From: Bacillus sp. PAMC26568
GTDB taxonomy: Bacteria > Bacillota > Bacilli > Bacillales > Bacillaceae
DNA: 64,000 nucleotides
Assembly (NCBI RefSeq): GCF_014235785.1
Contig: NZ_CP060137.1
Location: 1,674,001 to 1,738,000, forward strand
Direction: 5' to 3'
Position 1 is the stretch's first letter; each line of letters opens with the position of its first letter. The notes under the pieces are model-generated. The model ran no database searches, was not told where the DNA came from, and worked only from the letters and a program-made list of their open reading frames with translations. Positions 32,522 through 41,273 of this stretch are shown here, one piece after another. A program made the position numbers and the translations under genes.

Positions 32522-34234
32522 GTGAGCAAAAAGGATTTAAGAATCAAAAGTAAGGTAATCAGCGATGATATGAAACGAATGCCAAACCGTGCCATGCTTC
32601 GTGCGGTAGGGATGCAGGATGAGGATTTCAAAAAGCCGATAATCGGCATTGCCTCTACTTGGAGTGAGGTTACTCCTTGTAATATACATATTGATAAGCT
32701 TGCAGAGCTGTCTAAAAAAGGTGCAAATTCGGCAGGCGGTGCAGCTCTTATTTTTGGCACAATTACTGTGTCAGATGGGATTTCTATGGGAACTGAAGGG
32801 ATGCGCTACTCTCTTCCAAGCCGCGAAGTCATTGCAGATTCAATTGAAACCGTTGTTGGAGCTGAAAATTTAGATGCGTTTGTCGCAATCGGCGGGTGTG
32901 ATAAAAACATGCCAGGCTGTATGATTGCTATAGCACGTGCGGAAGTTCCAGCTGTTTTCGTATATGGCGGCACGATTAAACCGGGCAGACTGAATGAAAA
33001 AGATATCGACATTGTTTCCGCATTTGAAGGAGTTGGCAAATTCAACAACGGAGATATTGACAGCGAAGAATTGCATCAAATTGAGTGTCATGCATGTCCA
33101 GGCGCAGGATCATGCGGGGGAATGTATACTGCAAACACAATGGCTTCTGCAATTGAAGCGATGGGAATGAGCTTACCAGGCAGTTCCTCAAACCCTGCTG
33201 AATCAGAATATAAGGAAAATGATTGCTATGAAGCTGGCCAAGCTGTCTATCGCATGCTTGAGCAAGACATTTATCCAAAAGATATCATGACGAAAAAAGC
33301 ATTTGAAAATGCAATTACTGTTGTAATGGCTTTAGGCGGTTCAACAAATGCCATTCTACATTTGATGGCGATCGCGCACTCAATCGATGTTGATCTATCC
33401 TTGGACGATTTTGTACGCATACAAAAAACAGTTCCTCACATTGCAGATCTGAAGCCTAGCGGAAAATATGTAATGCAGGACCTACACGAAGCAGGCGGTG
33501 TTCCAGCCGTCATGAAGCTTTTACTTGAGCATGGGCTGCTGCATGGTGACTGTTTAACGGTTACAGGCAAAACAATTGAAGAAAATCTTAGAGATCAGGA
33601 AGGTCTGAGAGAAGGTCAAAAAGTTATTTATCCACTTGAACAGGCATTGAGAAAAGATGGCCCGCTTGTCATTTTAAAGGGGAATTTATCTCCAAGCGGA
33701 GCTGTTGCCAAAGTTTCCGGCCTCAAAGTGACGAAGATGACAGGTCCTGCAAAAGTGTTTGATACAGAAGAGGAAGCAACAGAAGCTGTATTAACCAATG
33801 AAATTGTTGCAGGCGACGTTCTGATTATCCGCTACGAAGGGCCTAAAGGCGGTCCAGGAATGCCTGAGATGCTTTCTCTTTCCTCCATCATTGTAGGGAA
33901 GGGTTTAGGAGAGAGTGTTGCTCTTCTGACAGATGGCCGCTTCTCAGGAGGCACTCATGGCCTTGTAGTAGGTCATATCACACCAGAAGCTCAAGTAGGC
34001 GGACCAATTGCACTTGTAAAGTCAGGCGACTTAATTACGGTTGATAGTGATAACCGAGAGCTGCGCCTTCACGTTTCAGATGAAGAATTGGCAGAAAGAA
34101 GACTTACATGGTCTGCTCCGCCGCTTCGCAAACGCGGAGTGTTAGGGAAATACGCAAGAACGGTTTCATGTGCATCTCAAGGTGCGGTTACAGATGCATT
34201 TGAAGATGTTAAAGAACCGCAAAAAACACACTGA
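32522..34234 (+). CDS. ilvD: Dihydroxy-acid dehydratase IlvD
   Basis: 570 residues. Conserved cysteines are Cys53 ('EVTPCN'), Cys126 ('[10 protein letters not shown]') and Cys198 ('[14 protein letters not shown]'), the iron-sulfur ligands. Other motifs are '[12 protein letters not shown]' type and '[11 protein letters not shown]' near the end. It is the third step of Ile/Val/Leu synthesis, making 2-oxoacids. GTG 32522 is six bases from the GGGGTG site; starts at 32513 or 32516 lie inside it. No T-box leader is seen. The N-terminal style differs from B. subtilis IlvD, pointing to another subtype. Confidence 0.96.
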   Translation: MSKKDLRIKSKVISDDMKRMPNRAMLRAVGMQDEDFKKPIIGIASTWSEVTPCNIHIDKLAELSKKGANSAGGAALIFGTITVSDGISMGTEGMRYSLPSREVIADSIETVVGAENLDAFVAIGGCDKNMPGCMIAIARAEVPAVFVYGGTIKPGRLNEKDIDIVSAFEGVGKFNNGDIDSEELHQIECHACPGAGSCGGMYTANTMASAIEAMGMSLPGSSSNPAESEYKENDCYEAGQAVYRMLEQDIYPKDIMTKKAFENAITVVMALGGSTNAILHLMAIAHSIDVDLSLDDFVRIQKTVPHIADLKPSGKYVMQDLHEAGGVPAVMKLLLEHGLLHGDCLTVTGKTIEENLRDQEGLREGQKVIYPLEQALRKDGPLVILKGNLSPSGAVAKVSGLKVTKMTGPAKVFDTEEEATEAVLTNEIVAGDVLIIRYEGPKGGPGMPEMLSLSSIIVGKGLGESVALLTDGRFSGGTHGLVVGHITPEAQVGGPIALVKSGDLITVDSDNRELRLHVSDEELAERRLTWSAPPLRKRGVLGKYARTVSCASQGAVTDAFEDVKEPQKTH

Positions 34235-34307
34235 GGCTCGGATGTTGAATTGTTATTCTTCCTGTAGTATTCTTTTACTACATGCGAAGGTTTAGGAGGA
34301 ATAAACA

Positions 34308-34742
34308 ATGTCAATGGCATATGAAGAATATATGCGTCAAATGGTGAAGCCTATGCGTGCGGAACTTACAAACGCTGGTTTTAATGAACTTACAACTGAA
34401 GAAGAAGTAATAGATTTCATGGAAAAGGCAGAAGGTACCACATTGGTTGTTATAAATTCCGTTTGCGGATGTGCGGCAGGACTTGCAAGACCGGCTGCCA
34501 CCCAGGCTGTTATGCAAACCGATCATGCCCCTGCAAACCTTGTGACTGTTTTTGCCGGCCAGGATAAAGAAGCAACTGCTGCCATGAGAGATTACTTTGA
34601 AGGACTGGAGCCATCATCTCCATCTATGGCATTGCTTAAAGGCAAAGAAGTGGTTCACTTTATTCCGCGTCATGAAATTGAAGGAAGTTCCATTGAACAT
34701 ATTATGGAAAATCTTTTAAATGCGTTTCAATCTAATAAGTAG
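34308..34742 (+). CDS. brxA: Bacilliredoxin BrxA (YphP)
   Basis: 144 residues, the same length as B. subtilis YphP, with the CGC motif Cys53-Gly54-Cys55 in 'NSVCGCAAGLARP'. It removes bacillithiol from mixed disulfides on proteins after oxidative stress. In B. subtilis it is next to ilvD, as here. TTTAGGAGG precedes the ATG. A terminator closes it. Confidence 0.94.
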   Translation: MSMAYEEYMRQMVKPMRAELTNAGFNELTTEEEVIDFMEKAEGTTLVVINSVCGCAAGLARPAATQAVMQTDHAPANLVTVFAGQDKEATAAMRDYFEGLEPSSPSMALLKGKEVVHFIPRHEIEGSSIEHIMENLLNAFQSNK

Positions 34743-34744
34743 TG

Positions 34745-34774
34745 AAAAAGGATGTCTAGATGGCATCCTTTTTC
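34745..34774 (+). terminator. Intrinsic terminator of brxA
   Basis: AAAAAGGATG pairs with CATCCTTTTT around TCTAGATGG (34746-34773). Confidence 0.9.
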
Positions 34775-34822
34775 TCTTTTAGAAAAGGAAGGATTTTGCC
34801 GAAATGTATTTATATTTAATTT

Positions 34823-34877
34823 GGGCGATATAATGATAATTTCAGGGATATACCGGTTATTTTGGCAGATAAATACC
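34823..34877. repeat. Phased GATA-core repeat cluster 2
   Basis: GGGCGATATA (34823), GGGATATACC (34845) and GGCAGATAAATACC (34864) are spaced 22 and 19 bases. The GGGCGATATA-n-TGA-AATTTC-GGG-ATA layout matches cluster 1 at 2515-2545. Confidence 0.5.
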
Positions 34878-34934
34878 CCGTGCGGTTCCCAGGTTTCTAG
34901 CCGCAAACGATAAAACGATACGGAGTGAAAAAGA

Positions 34935-35717
34935 TTGATCGTGACAACAGCCGGAAGGACAAATCTGATGATGATCAAAATGGCGGAAATGATTGCTTTT
35001 GATCTAAAAGCTGAGTATAAGCCTCGTAAGAAAAAATCGGTAATAGCAATGAAGGAAGCATATCATTCTGATGTTCTCGTAGTTGGTCAAAATCGGCTCG
35101 AGCTCCATGAACTGAACACGCCAAATCCCTTTTTCTTTCATCCTAATTCCGCTATGTTTCGTCTGAAGCGGGTACAGAAAGGGGAAAGCGATCCCTTGCT
35201 TGCTGCTGCAGACTTAAAAAAGGGAGACCGCTTTTTAGATTGTACACTTGGACTTGGTTCAGACAGCATCATTGCAAGCTTTGCAGTCGGAGAGAAAGGA
35301 ATCGTCACTGCTGCAGAAGCAAGGAAACTGGTTGCGTATCTTGTAAAAACAGGACTCAATAAGTGGGAAACAGGCATTTCAGAATTTGATGAAAGTATGC
35401 GGAGAATTAATGTTACGCATATTAATCATTTAGATTACTTAAAATCATTGAAAACAAACGCATTTGATGTCGTTTATTTTGATCCGATGTTTGATGAAGA
35501 AATAGAAGAATCAAATGGAATTGAACAATTAAGAACCTTAAGTTTCGATCAGCCGCTGACGGATGAAGTCATCAGAGAAGCAAAACGGGTTGCAGCAAAG
35601 AGAGTTGTATTAAAAAACCATTGGAAAAGCCCGTCATTTGATTCGTTTGGTTTTGAAGTGTTCAAACGGAAAACGGCAAAATTTCATTTTGGTGTGATAG
35701 AAATGGAAGATTCGTAA
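34935..35717 (+). CDS. ypiP: YpiP, RsmJ-like SAM-dependent methyltransferase
   Basis: 260 residues, a Rossmann methyltransferase of the DUF548/RsmJ-like group: 'RFLDCTLGLGSDSIIASFA' (motif I, about 98-116), 'AFDVVYFDPMFDEE' (Asp-Pro motif IV, about 174-187). It probably methylates RNA or DNA bases; the target is unknown. TTG 34935 lies seven bases from GGAGTG. B. subtilis ypiP lies in the same place. Confidence 0.88.
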   Translation: MIVTTAGRTNLMMIKMAEMIAFDLKAEYKPRKKKSVIAMKEAYHSDVLVVGQNRLELHELNTPNPFFFHPNSAMFRLKRVQKGESDPLLAAADLKKGDRFLDCTLGLGSDSIIASFAVGEKGIVTAAEARKLVAYLVKTGLNKWETGISEFDESMRRINVTHINHLDYLKSLKTNAFDVVYFDPMFDEEIEESNGIEQLRTLSFDQPLTDEVIREAKRVAAKRVVLKNHWKSPSFDSFGFEVFKRKTAKFHFGVIEMEDS

Positions 35718-35744
35718 AAAATAGGATGAGGAGGTGCTCATCCA

Positions 35745-35870
35745 ATGTCAAAACGAAAAAGCGATCCATCAAAATCACAGCTTGGTTCACCGGAACCTGA
35801 AGGCCAAGGTACTACAGTAAGTGAAACTGGCCGAAAACAATCATCAGCAAATAAAAAACAGAAAAAATAA
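35745..35870 (+). CDS. Small acid-soluble spore protein-like peptide
   Basis: 41 residues, Lys/Ser/Gln-rich, no hydrophobic core: 'KSDPSKSQLGSPEPEGQG' and a KKQKK end. Composition and size resemble minor SASPs such as SspL, but I cannot assign one. ATG 35745 has GAGGAGGTG ten bases upstream, an excellent site, so this is surely translated. Confidence 0.65.
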   Translation: MSKRKSDPSKSQLGSPEPEGQGTTVSETGRKQSSANKKQKK

Positions 35871-35871
35871 C

Positions 35872-35970
35872 GGATCTTTTCTAAATCATTTGCTTTTCAC
35901 TAGTTTTCTCAAGGTCAACTTCAAGCACGAAACCTTTACTTTATTACGAAAAACAACAATCTTTGCGAAC
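35872..35970 (+). repeat. MITE-like repeat, degenerate copy E
   Basis: Left end GATCTTTTCTAAATCATTTGC resembles CTCTTTTCGTAAAGTTTGTTGC of copy B, and the right end CGAAAAACAACAATCTTTGCG resembles AACAACAATCAATGCG. The centre between them is not similar, so this is a decayed or deleted copy. Confidence 0.55.
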
Positions 35971-35974
35971 AAAT

Positions 35975-36009
35975 TAAAAAAGCTCATGGCGGCCGCCATG
36001 AGCTTTTTT
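35975..36009. terminator. Strong bidirectional terminator
   Basis: AAAAAGCTCATGGCGG pairs perfectly with CCGCCATGAGCTTTTT (35977-36008). It serves the spore peptide gene and the micro-gene at 36008. Confidence 0.92.
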
Positions 36010-36085
36010 AATCAGTAATCTCTGCGAAAATAAAATAAGCAAGCGTCACGAAAGATGCAATAATAAATACTGATTCAAAGCCCAT
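36008..36085 (-). CDS. 25-residue membrane micro-protein
   Basis: A short frame with ATG 36085, seven bases after GGAGTG, encoding one hydrophobic segment (residues 3-21) with acidic ends, ended by the bidirectional terminator. Such single-helix peptides often attach to membrane enzymes. I cannot name it. Confidence 0.6.
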   Translation of the reverse strand: MGFESVFIIASFVTLAYFIFAEITD

Positions 36086-36271
36086 TATTATTCACTCCAA
36101 TATGTGAGAAGTATTTTATTTCCAACATCTCTTATAGTGTAAACTTTTTTATCTGTTTTTAAAACCCTTACACGTTAATAGAATTTATCTTTTCACAAAA
36201 AAATTCTATAAATTTAGAATTTATCTATGATAGAATAATATTATAATAGGAAGACTGGGAGGAAGAAAACC

Positions 36272-36862
36272 ATGATGAACAAATGGCTAAGAAAAACGCT
36301 TGTCATCTTATTTACGATTGCAACCTTTGGATTGGTTGCTCCTCCAGCTGCCCTCACAGTCGAGGAACATTCCTCTGAAGAAGATACAGCCGCTAAATTA
36401 ACCAACTCACACAGGCATTATTTAAATGATGAAACCGCTTACGAATTTCAAGAGAAAGAAACGTATCTATCATCTTTTTTAGAAGCTGCTGAAACTCAAT
36501 CCTTTCAAAAATTCGGTGACAGAATCGGCTCAGTTATCGAAGATGAATTCCGTCTTGTTATTCTGCCGAAGATGGAGGAAGCCATCATCCAATATACAGA
36601 TGAATACTCTGATGAAGATGTTCGGGATTTGGTTATCTCAAAAAAACCTGCAGATGGGAAAGGCGAGAAAATTTTTCATCTTTACAACAAACAAACAGGA
36701 CAGGACGTCTTAAGGTTTCATGTGCGCCGCGATCATCCCCCGCAGCAGGGATATTGGTTTAATTTTCATTATCATACTCACCACGACTCATTTCAAAAGC
36801 ATCACGAGCTTGGCAGTATTTACTGGAATCAGAATATGCCGCCAAATTGGATGACACACTAA
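36272..36862 (+). CDS. ypjP: YpjP family secreted/cell-wall protein
   Basis: 196 residues: signal peptide or anchor at 5-29 ('VILFTIATFGLVAPPAA'), then a soluble domain with many His residues near the end ('FHYHTHHD'). B. subtilis YpjP has about 203 residues and is located next to ypjQ. Function unknown; the histidine cluster hints at metal binding. GGGAGGAAG precedes ATG. Confidence 0.85.
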   Translation: MMNKWLRKTLVILFTIATFGLVAPPAALTVEEHSSEEDTAAKLTNSHRHYLNDETAYEFQEKETYLSSFLEAAETQSFQKFGDRIGSVIEDEFRLVILPKMEEAIIQYTDEYSDEDVRDLVISKKPADGKGEKIFHLYNKQTGQDVLRFHVRRDHPPQQGYWFNFHYHTHHDSFQKHHELGSIYWNQNMPPNWMTH

Positions 36863-36878
36863 AGGGGTGCAAAGACTT

Positions 36879-37403
36879 TTGAGCAAATACACAATCGATG
36901 AAATGGTGAAAACAACAAAAGAAATGCTGATTGATCGGGGTGTAACGTTAGAGGATATTGCGGATATTGTCATGACGCTGCAGCGCAAATACATTCCGAA
37001 TATTACGCTCGAAGATTGTGTTGAAAATGTGGAGAAGGTGTTAAATAAACGTGAAATTGTTCATGCGGTTCTAACAGGTTTGGCACTAGATCAGCTGGCA
37101 GAGCAAAAGATGCTGCCTCAGCCTCTGCAGCATCTCATTGAAACAGATGAACCTCTTTACGGCATAGATGAGATCATTCCGCTTTCCATCGTAAATGTCT
37201 ATGGCTCGATCGGTTTAACAAACTTTGGTTATTTGGATAAGGAGAAGTTTGGAATCATAAAAGCGCTTGATGAACACAGCGGCAACCGGGTAAATACATT
37301 TCTTGATGATTTAGTTGCAGCCCTTGCAGCCGCTGCAGCAAGCCGGATGGCGCATCGTGCCCGGGATATTGCAGATGGACGCCAGACTCCTACAATTGTA
37401 TAA
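36879..37403 (+). CDS. ypjQ: YpjQ, phosphatidylglycerophosphatase A-like protein
   Basis: 174 residues with the PgpA/YutG fold: 'TLEDIADIVMTLQRKYIPNITLEDC', 'EKVLNKREIVHAVLTGLALDQLAEQ', 'VNTFLDDLVAALAAAAASRMAHRARD'. The product may act on phosphatidylglycerophosphate or be a non-membrane relative. TTG 36879 is nine bases from AAAGGGGTG; the GTG within that site is not used. Confidence 0.85.
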   Translation: MSKYTIDEMVKTTKEMLIDRGVTLEDIADIVMTLQRKYIPNITLEDCVENVEKVLNKREIVHAVLTGLALDQLAEQKMLPQPLQHLIETDEPLYGIDEIIPLSIVNVYGSIGLTNFGYLDKEKFGIIKALDEHSGNRVNTFLDDLVAALAAAAASRMAHRARDIADGRQTPTIV

Positions 37404-37411
37404 GGAATATC

Positions 37412-37440
37412 AAAACGCATTGCAAATAATGCGTTTTTTC
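37412..37440 (+). terminator. Intrinsic terminator of ypjPQ
   Basis: AAAACGCATT pairs with AATGCGTTTT around GCAAAT (37412-37437), followed by T. Confidence 0.88.
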
Positions 37441-37595
37441 TTTTGGCAGTATGTGATTATACGTTGATATAATAGGAAGATGAATTATTTGGCATCGGAT
37501 ATTTTGAAACTTTTTTAATAGTCATTCGTATATAAACAAATGGGAGGCGAATTCAAAACAAGATATGTCAATTTAGCGAAGAAAGATCAAAATAC

Positions 37596-37624
37596 TTAAC
37601 AAGCAATCTTTTATTCAGTATAAT
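37596..37624 (+). promoter_or_regulatory. Promoter of the TerC-family gene
   Basis: -35 TTAACA (37596-37601) and -10 TATAAT (37619-37624) with a 17-base spacer. The leader is only about 30 bases, so no yybP-ykoY manganese riboswitch precedes this gene. Confidence 0.8.
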
Positions 37625-37660
37625 GAAAAAGTTAACGTAATGTTTAGGAGGAAACGGTAG

Positions 37661-38437
37661 ATGTCTATATTGCAAGGAATGCTTGACACGTACGCACAAT
37701 TTTTTAATTGGGAAATGTGGGGACAAGTTCTAACAGATCCAGTTTCATGGGGACTTATTGGTACATTAGTTATTCTGGAAGGATTACTATCAGCAGATAA
37801 TGCACTAGTACTTGCTGTAATGGTAAGACATTTACCAGAAAAGCAACGAAAAAAAGCTTTATTCTACGGTTTGCTTGGAGCATACATTTTCCGATTCATT
37901 GCGATCGGTGTCGGTGTATTCTTAATTAAACTATGGTGGGTTAAGATCTTAGGTGCTGCATATCTAGCTTGGCTTGCTGTAAAGTACTTTATTGATAAAT
38001 CAAAACAAAGTGACGAAGGTGAAGAAGAACACGGCGGAATTAACAAAAAAGGTCTTCTTATCCGTTTATTCGGTACATTCTGGGGAACGGTTGTTGCCGT
38101 TGAATTAATGGATATTGCATTCTCTGTAGACAGCGTGCTTGCTGCATTCGGAGTTAGTGAACAAGTATGGGTTCTTCTTTTAGGAGGAGTACTTGGCGTT
38201 CTGATGATGCGTGGAGTTGCTGGTGTATTCCTTAAGCTGATCGACAGAGTTCCTGAACTCGAAACAACTGCTTATATCCTGATTGCGCTTATCGCTGTCA
38301 AAATGGGCTTAAGCGTTGCACATATTCATATTGAGCACTCTGTATTCTTTATCATTATATTAGTTATGTTTATCGGTACATTCGTGCTTAACTACTTCAG
38401 AAATAAATCAAACCAAAGCAAAAGCACTGGCGTTTAA
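37661..38437 (+). CDS. TerC family membrane protein, probable Mn2+ exporter (MeeF/YceF-like)
   Basis: 258 residues with about seven membrane helices, matching B. subtilis YceF/MeeF (257). Helix-borne acidic motifs 'ILEGLLSADNALVLAVMV' (about 29-46) and 'ELMDIAFSVDSVLAAFGV' (about 148-165) are the metal sites of the family. TerC proteins export Mn2+ and help metallate secreted enzymes. AGGAGG precedes the ATG; a terminator follows. Confidence 0.92.
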   Translation: MSILQGMLDTYAQFFNWEMWGQVLTDPVSWGLIGTLVILEGLLSADNALVLAVMVRHLPEKQRKKALFYGLLGAYIFRFIAIGVGVFLIKLWWVKILGAAYLAWLAVKYFIDKSKQSDEGEEEHGGINKKGLLIRLFGTFWGTVVAVELMDIAFSVDSVLAAFGVSEQVWVLLLGGVLGVLMMRGVAGVFLKLIDRVPELETTAYILIALIAVKMGLSVAHIHIEHSVFFIIILVMFIGTFVLNYFRNKSNQSKSTGV

Positions 38438-38450
38438 TCCGTCAGTTTAC

Positions 38451-38477
38451 AAAGCCGCATTCATGCGGCTTTTTTTG
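38451..38477 (+). terminator. Intrinsic terminator of the TerC gene
   Basis: AAAGCCGCAT pairs with ATGCGGCTTT around TC (38451-38472), followed by T7. Confidence 0.92.
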
Positions 38478-38486
38478 TTTTGGCTT

Positions 38487-38642
38487 TCAGCCGCTGAAAT
38501 ACAAATAAAAAATCGATATCAGTCCAATCGATGTCAAGCCGTCCAGAATCATATAGCTTTTAAGAGTCATAACCTCTATGACTTCTTGTGTCAGCTGCTG
38601 TCTTTGTTTATAAGGGATATTCCTGTTAATTAACAACCTCAT
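38487..38642 (-). CDS. Small membrane-anchored hypothetical protein
   Basis: 51 residues: a basic, glutamine-rich N-terminal part (NRNIPYKQRQQ) and a C-terminal hydrophobic helix (about 30-50). ATG 38642 has AGGTG six bases upstream. It converges on the TerC gene and can use its terminator in reverse. I do not recognise it. Confidence 0.6.
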   Translation of the reverse strand: MRLLINRNIPYKQRQQLTQEVIEVMTLKSYMILDGLTSIGLISIFYLYFSG

Positions 38643-38765
38643 GATATTCACCTAATTTCCATTATAATTTCCATCATATGGTGAAGTTTGCATAAAAGTT
38701 ACAGGGTAAAAAGTCTAGTCCCTCCAAAAACTATATGTTACTATTTTCATATATATATATTTTCC

Positions 38766-38897
38766 CCGCCTTAACGGGCAGTAATGCTTCTCTTTAAGAC
38801 TAAGAGAAATCGAAGAGGTAAGTTGGGGATAACTGCCCGTAAAGGTCCGAAGGTTCAGCGAAAACCCAGCGAAAACCCCACTGAGTGAAATTTCACT
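38766..38897. repeat. Structured intergenic element with nested hairpins
   Basis: ACGGGCAGT (38774-38782) pairs with ACTGCCCGT (38832-38840); inside it TTCTCTT (38788-38794) pairs with AAGAGAA (38802-38808). Downstream a perfect palindrome AGTGAAATTTCACT lies at 38884-38897, with AGCGAAAACCC repeated twice before it. The layout resembles intergenic repeats I have seen in bacilli, but only one copy is here. The region 38643-38942 contains nothing else. Confidence 0.5.
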
Positions 38898-38942
38898 TTA
38901 CCGGAACATTATGAAAATCCTTTAAGGAGTCTTACATATGAT

Positions 38943-39656
38943 ATGAAAATAAAACTAATAGTGCTCATCATCTCGTTTGGGGTGGTGTTTTCAATCTATC
39001 AATTTGTTTTTGCAGACGCTCCATCAGGAATCCTGCTTAAAGATCATTCCTTCTCTTCTGAGGGTTCCATTTCTTCAAACTCTCCGCTGCTGCAAATGAT
39101 ATATTTGCCTGAACATTCTATTTCTGAGGCTGATACAGCCTATATGCTTCATAACCTGAATCGTGTTCACCCGGTCATTTTAAAAAGAGCCCTTCAGCAG
39201 AATGTAAAAATCAAATTTTTCACTGGTGATCTGACAGATGAGCAAGGTCTTAAGCATTTAGCAGGGCTTACTCCCCGGGGCTATGCGGAAAATTCAACAT
39301 GGGACAGCGTGCCTGGGATGAGTGACGATGAATTCGTTTACGTGAAAATCGGACACAGCAAGTATGGAATGGGGCATGGTTCAGTCGCACTAGAGCTTCA
39401 TGAGTTCGCTCATGCGGCTGACCGCAATGTTTTTTCAAATGTAAGAAGCAATCCTCTATATTTGAATATATGGAAACAAGAGGCGCACATGCTTTTTCCC
39501 GGAAAAACATACTTTGAGCATTTTCCAGAAGAATATTTTGCGGAAATTTTTGCAATGTATTATTTAAATGAAAGCACGAAGGAGAAGCTGCGTGAACAGG
39601 CGCCGCTATCCTACAGATTTGTTGCCAATCTATATAAAAGTCTAGAAAACACATAA
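38943..39656 (+). CDS. Secreted anthrax-lethal-factor-like metalloendopeptidase
   Basis: 237 residues: signal peptide (1-25) and a soluble domain. Zinc motif HEFAH (153-157) and 'FPEEYFAEIFAMYY' (about 194-207) correspond to HEFGH and the third-ligand region 'EAEFFAEAF' of anthrax lethal factor (M34). The spacing between the motifs (about 40 residues) and the alpha-helical tail 'SYRFVANLYK' agree. It is a small chromosomal relative without toxin delivery domains, so it is likely a secreted or cell-surface protease of unknown substrate. AAGGAG lies 13 bases upstream of ATG 38943. Confidence 0.85.
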   Translation: MKIKLIVLIISFGVVFSIYQFVFADAPSGILLKDHSFSSEGSISSNSPLLQMIYLPEHSISEADTAYMLHNLNRVHPVILKRALQQNVKIKFFTGDLTDEQGLKHLAGLTPRGYAENSTWDSVPGMSDDEFVYVKIGHSKYGMGHGSVALELHEFAHAADRNVFSNVRSNPLYLNIWKQEAHMLFPGKTYFEHFPEEYFAEIFAMYYLNESTKEKLREQAPLSYRFVANLYKSLENT

Positions 39657-39706
39657 GACTTCCTATACAATTATCACTATGAATAAAATGAAGGAAGTGT
39701 CATTAA

Positions 39707-40501
39707 ATGAAGCAATATTTGGATTTATGCAAGCATGTGCTGGCCAATGGAACATTAAAAGAGGACCGGACTGGAACAGGAACAATCAGTACATTCGGCT
39801 ATCAAATGCGATTTGATCTAAAAGAAGGATTTCCCCTTCTGACAACCAAAAAGCTTCACTTAAAGTCAATCATACATGAATTAATCTGGTTTTTGCGCGG
39901 TGATACAAATGTACAGTATCTACAGGAAAATGGCGTACGGATCTGGAATGAATGGGCTGATGAGAATGGAGAGCTTGGTCCTGTTTACGGACATCAGTGG
40001 CGGTCATGGGCAGGTGCGGACGGACAAACGGTTGATCAAATCTCAAATTTGATTGAACAAATTAAGAACAATCCAGATTCACGCCGCTTAATCGTAAGCG
40101 CCTGGAATCCTGCAGATGTTGATAAAATGGCTTTGCCGCCATGTCACTGTTTTTTTCAGTTTTACGTTGCTGATGGCAAGCTTTCATGTCAGCTGTATCA
40201 GCGCTCAGCAGATGTTTTTTTAGGAGTGCCTTTTAATATTGCATCCTATGCATTGTTGACCATGATGGTTGCCCATGTAACGAATTTAGAACCAGGTGAG
40301 TTTGTACATACAATGGGAGATACTCACATTTACAAAAATCACCTTGAGCAGATAGACCTTCAATTAAGCCGAGAAACGAGATCCCTTCCACAAATGAAAC
40401 TGAATCCTGATGTGAAATCTATTTTTGATTTTACATATGAGGATTTCACATTAGAAGGATATGATCCTCATCCGCACATAAAAGGGGCTGTGAGTGTATG
40501 A
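39707..40501 (+). CDS. thyA: Thymidylate synthase (ThyA-type)
   Basis: 264 residues, E. coli ThyA length (B. subtilis calls this gene thyB). Catalytic Cys146 lies in '[12 protein letters not shown]'; 'DRTGTGTIS' (20s) and '[17 protein letters not shown]' are dUMP/folate-binding motifs. It makes dTMP from dUMP with methylene-THF, giving DHF that the next gene product recycles. The stop overlaps the dfrA ATG (ATGA). RBS AAGGAAG. Confidence 0.97.
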   Translation: MKQYLDLCKHVLANGTLKEDRTGTGTISTFGYQMRFDLKEGFPLLTTKKLHLKSIIHELIWFLRGDTNVQYLQENGVRIWNEWADENGELGPVYGHQWRSWAGADGQTVDQISNLIEQIKNNPDSRRLIVSAWNPADVDKMALPPCHCFFQFYVADGKLSCQLYQRSADVFLGVPFNIASYALLTMMVAHVTNLEPGEFVHTMGDTHIYKNHLEQIDLQLSRETRSLPQMKLNPDVKSIFDFTYEDFTLEGYDPHPHIKGAVSV

Positions 40502-40980
40502 TTTCGATGATTGTTGCGATGGACGAAAACCAGCTGATTGGACATAATAATGACCTTCCATGGAGAATACCGGCGGATTTGGCTTATTTCAAGAAGACAA
40601 CGATGGGACAACCGGTTTTAATGGGAAGAAAAACGTTTGAATCCATTGGAAAACCTCTTCCAGGGAGAGAAAATATTGTACTTACAAGAAATGAGCGGTT
40701 TTCACATGAAGGTGTGACGGTCATTCATTCTCTTGACAAAGCATTAGTAAATGAAGCTTATGCAGATCAGAATCTCTTTATCATCGGCGGAGCCGAGATT
40801 TTCAAAGAGTGCCTGCACATAGCAGACAGGCTCTATGTAACAAAAATTCATAATACGTTCGAGGGAGATACTTATTTTCCTGAGTTCAAAGAAGAGAAGT
40901 ATAAAATCATTTATCGTGAAAAAGGTCCTAAAGATGAAAAAAATCCTTATGATTATGAGTTTCTCATTTTTGAAAAATAG
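40498..40980 (+). CDS. dfrA: Dihydrofolate reductase DfrA
   Basis: 160 residues, type-I DHFR: '[34 protein letters not shown]' in pieces, '[23 protein letters not shown]', 'IIGGAEIF' and 'GDTYFPEF'. It reduces DHF to THF with NADPH and is the target of trimethoprim. The operon thyA-dfrA and its order are typical for Bacillus. Confidence 0.97.
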   Translation: MISMIVAMDENQLIGHNNDLPWRIPADLAYFKKTTMGQPVLMGRKTFESIGKPLPGRENIVLTRNERFSHEGVTVIHSLDKALVNEAYADQNLFIIGGAEIFKECLHIADRLYVTKIHNTFEGDTYFPEFKEEKYKIIYREKGPKDEKNPYDYEFLIFEK

Positions 40981-40991
40981 AAGCGAATCAG

Positions 40992-41021
40992 CGGTCTCCC
41001 TTTAGACGGGAGGCTTTTTTT
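40992..41021 (+). terminator. Intrinsic terminator of thyA-dfrA
   Basis: TCTCCC pairs with GGGAGG-like arm around TTTAGAC (40995-41013), followed by T6. The gap 41022-41235 shows no gene or repeat. Confidence 0.75.
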
Positions 41022-41235
41022 AAACGCAGCTGGTGGATCATTCAGAATGTTAAGAATGTTGTTTCCCATTATTTTTGGAGTTGGATCTTAATCTGCAGAT
41101 TGCCGACGTTAAACAGAGTGAAGAAGATCGAACATAAGTTTATCTGTTGAAAAACAGGATAAAACTATTCATAAGCTGCCAAAAGATTGGGCTGGCTCAT
41201 TCGTGCTTATATGAATTCCATCTTAGTGTAAATCA

Positions 41236-41268
41236 AAAAAAAAGAGACCGCGAATGGGTCTCTTTTTT
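41236..41268 (-). terminator. Terminator of yplP-yplQ
   Basis: AGAGACC (41243-41249) pairs with GGTCTCT; runs of A and T on both sides make it bidirectional. Confidence 0.85.
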
Positions 41269-41273
41269 CGAAC

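Noticed and set aside
37440..37660. Possible yybP-ykoY manganese riboswitch ahead of the TerC gene
   Set aside because: The promoter lies at 37596-37624, leaving a leader of about 30 bases; no conserved riboswitch sequence is visible.
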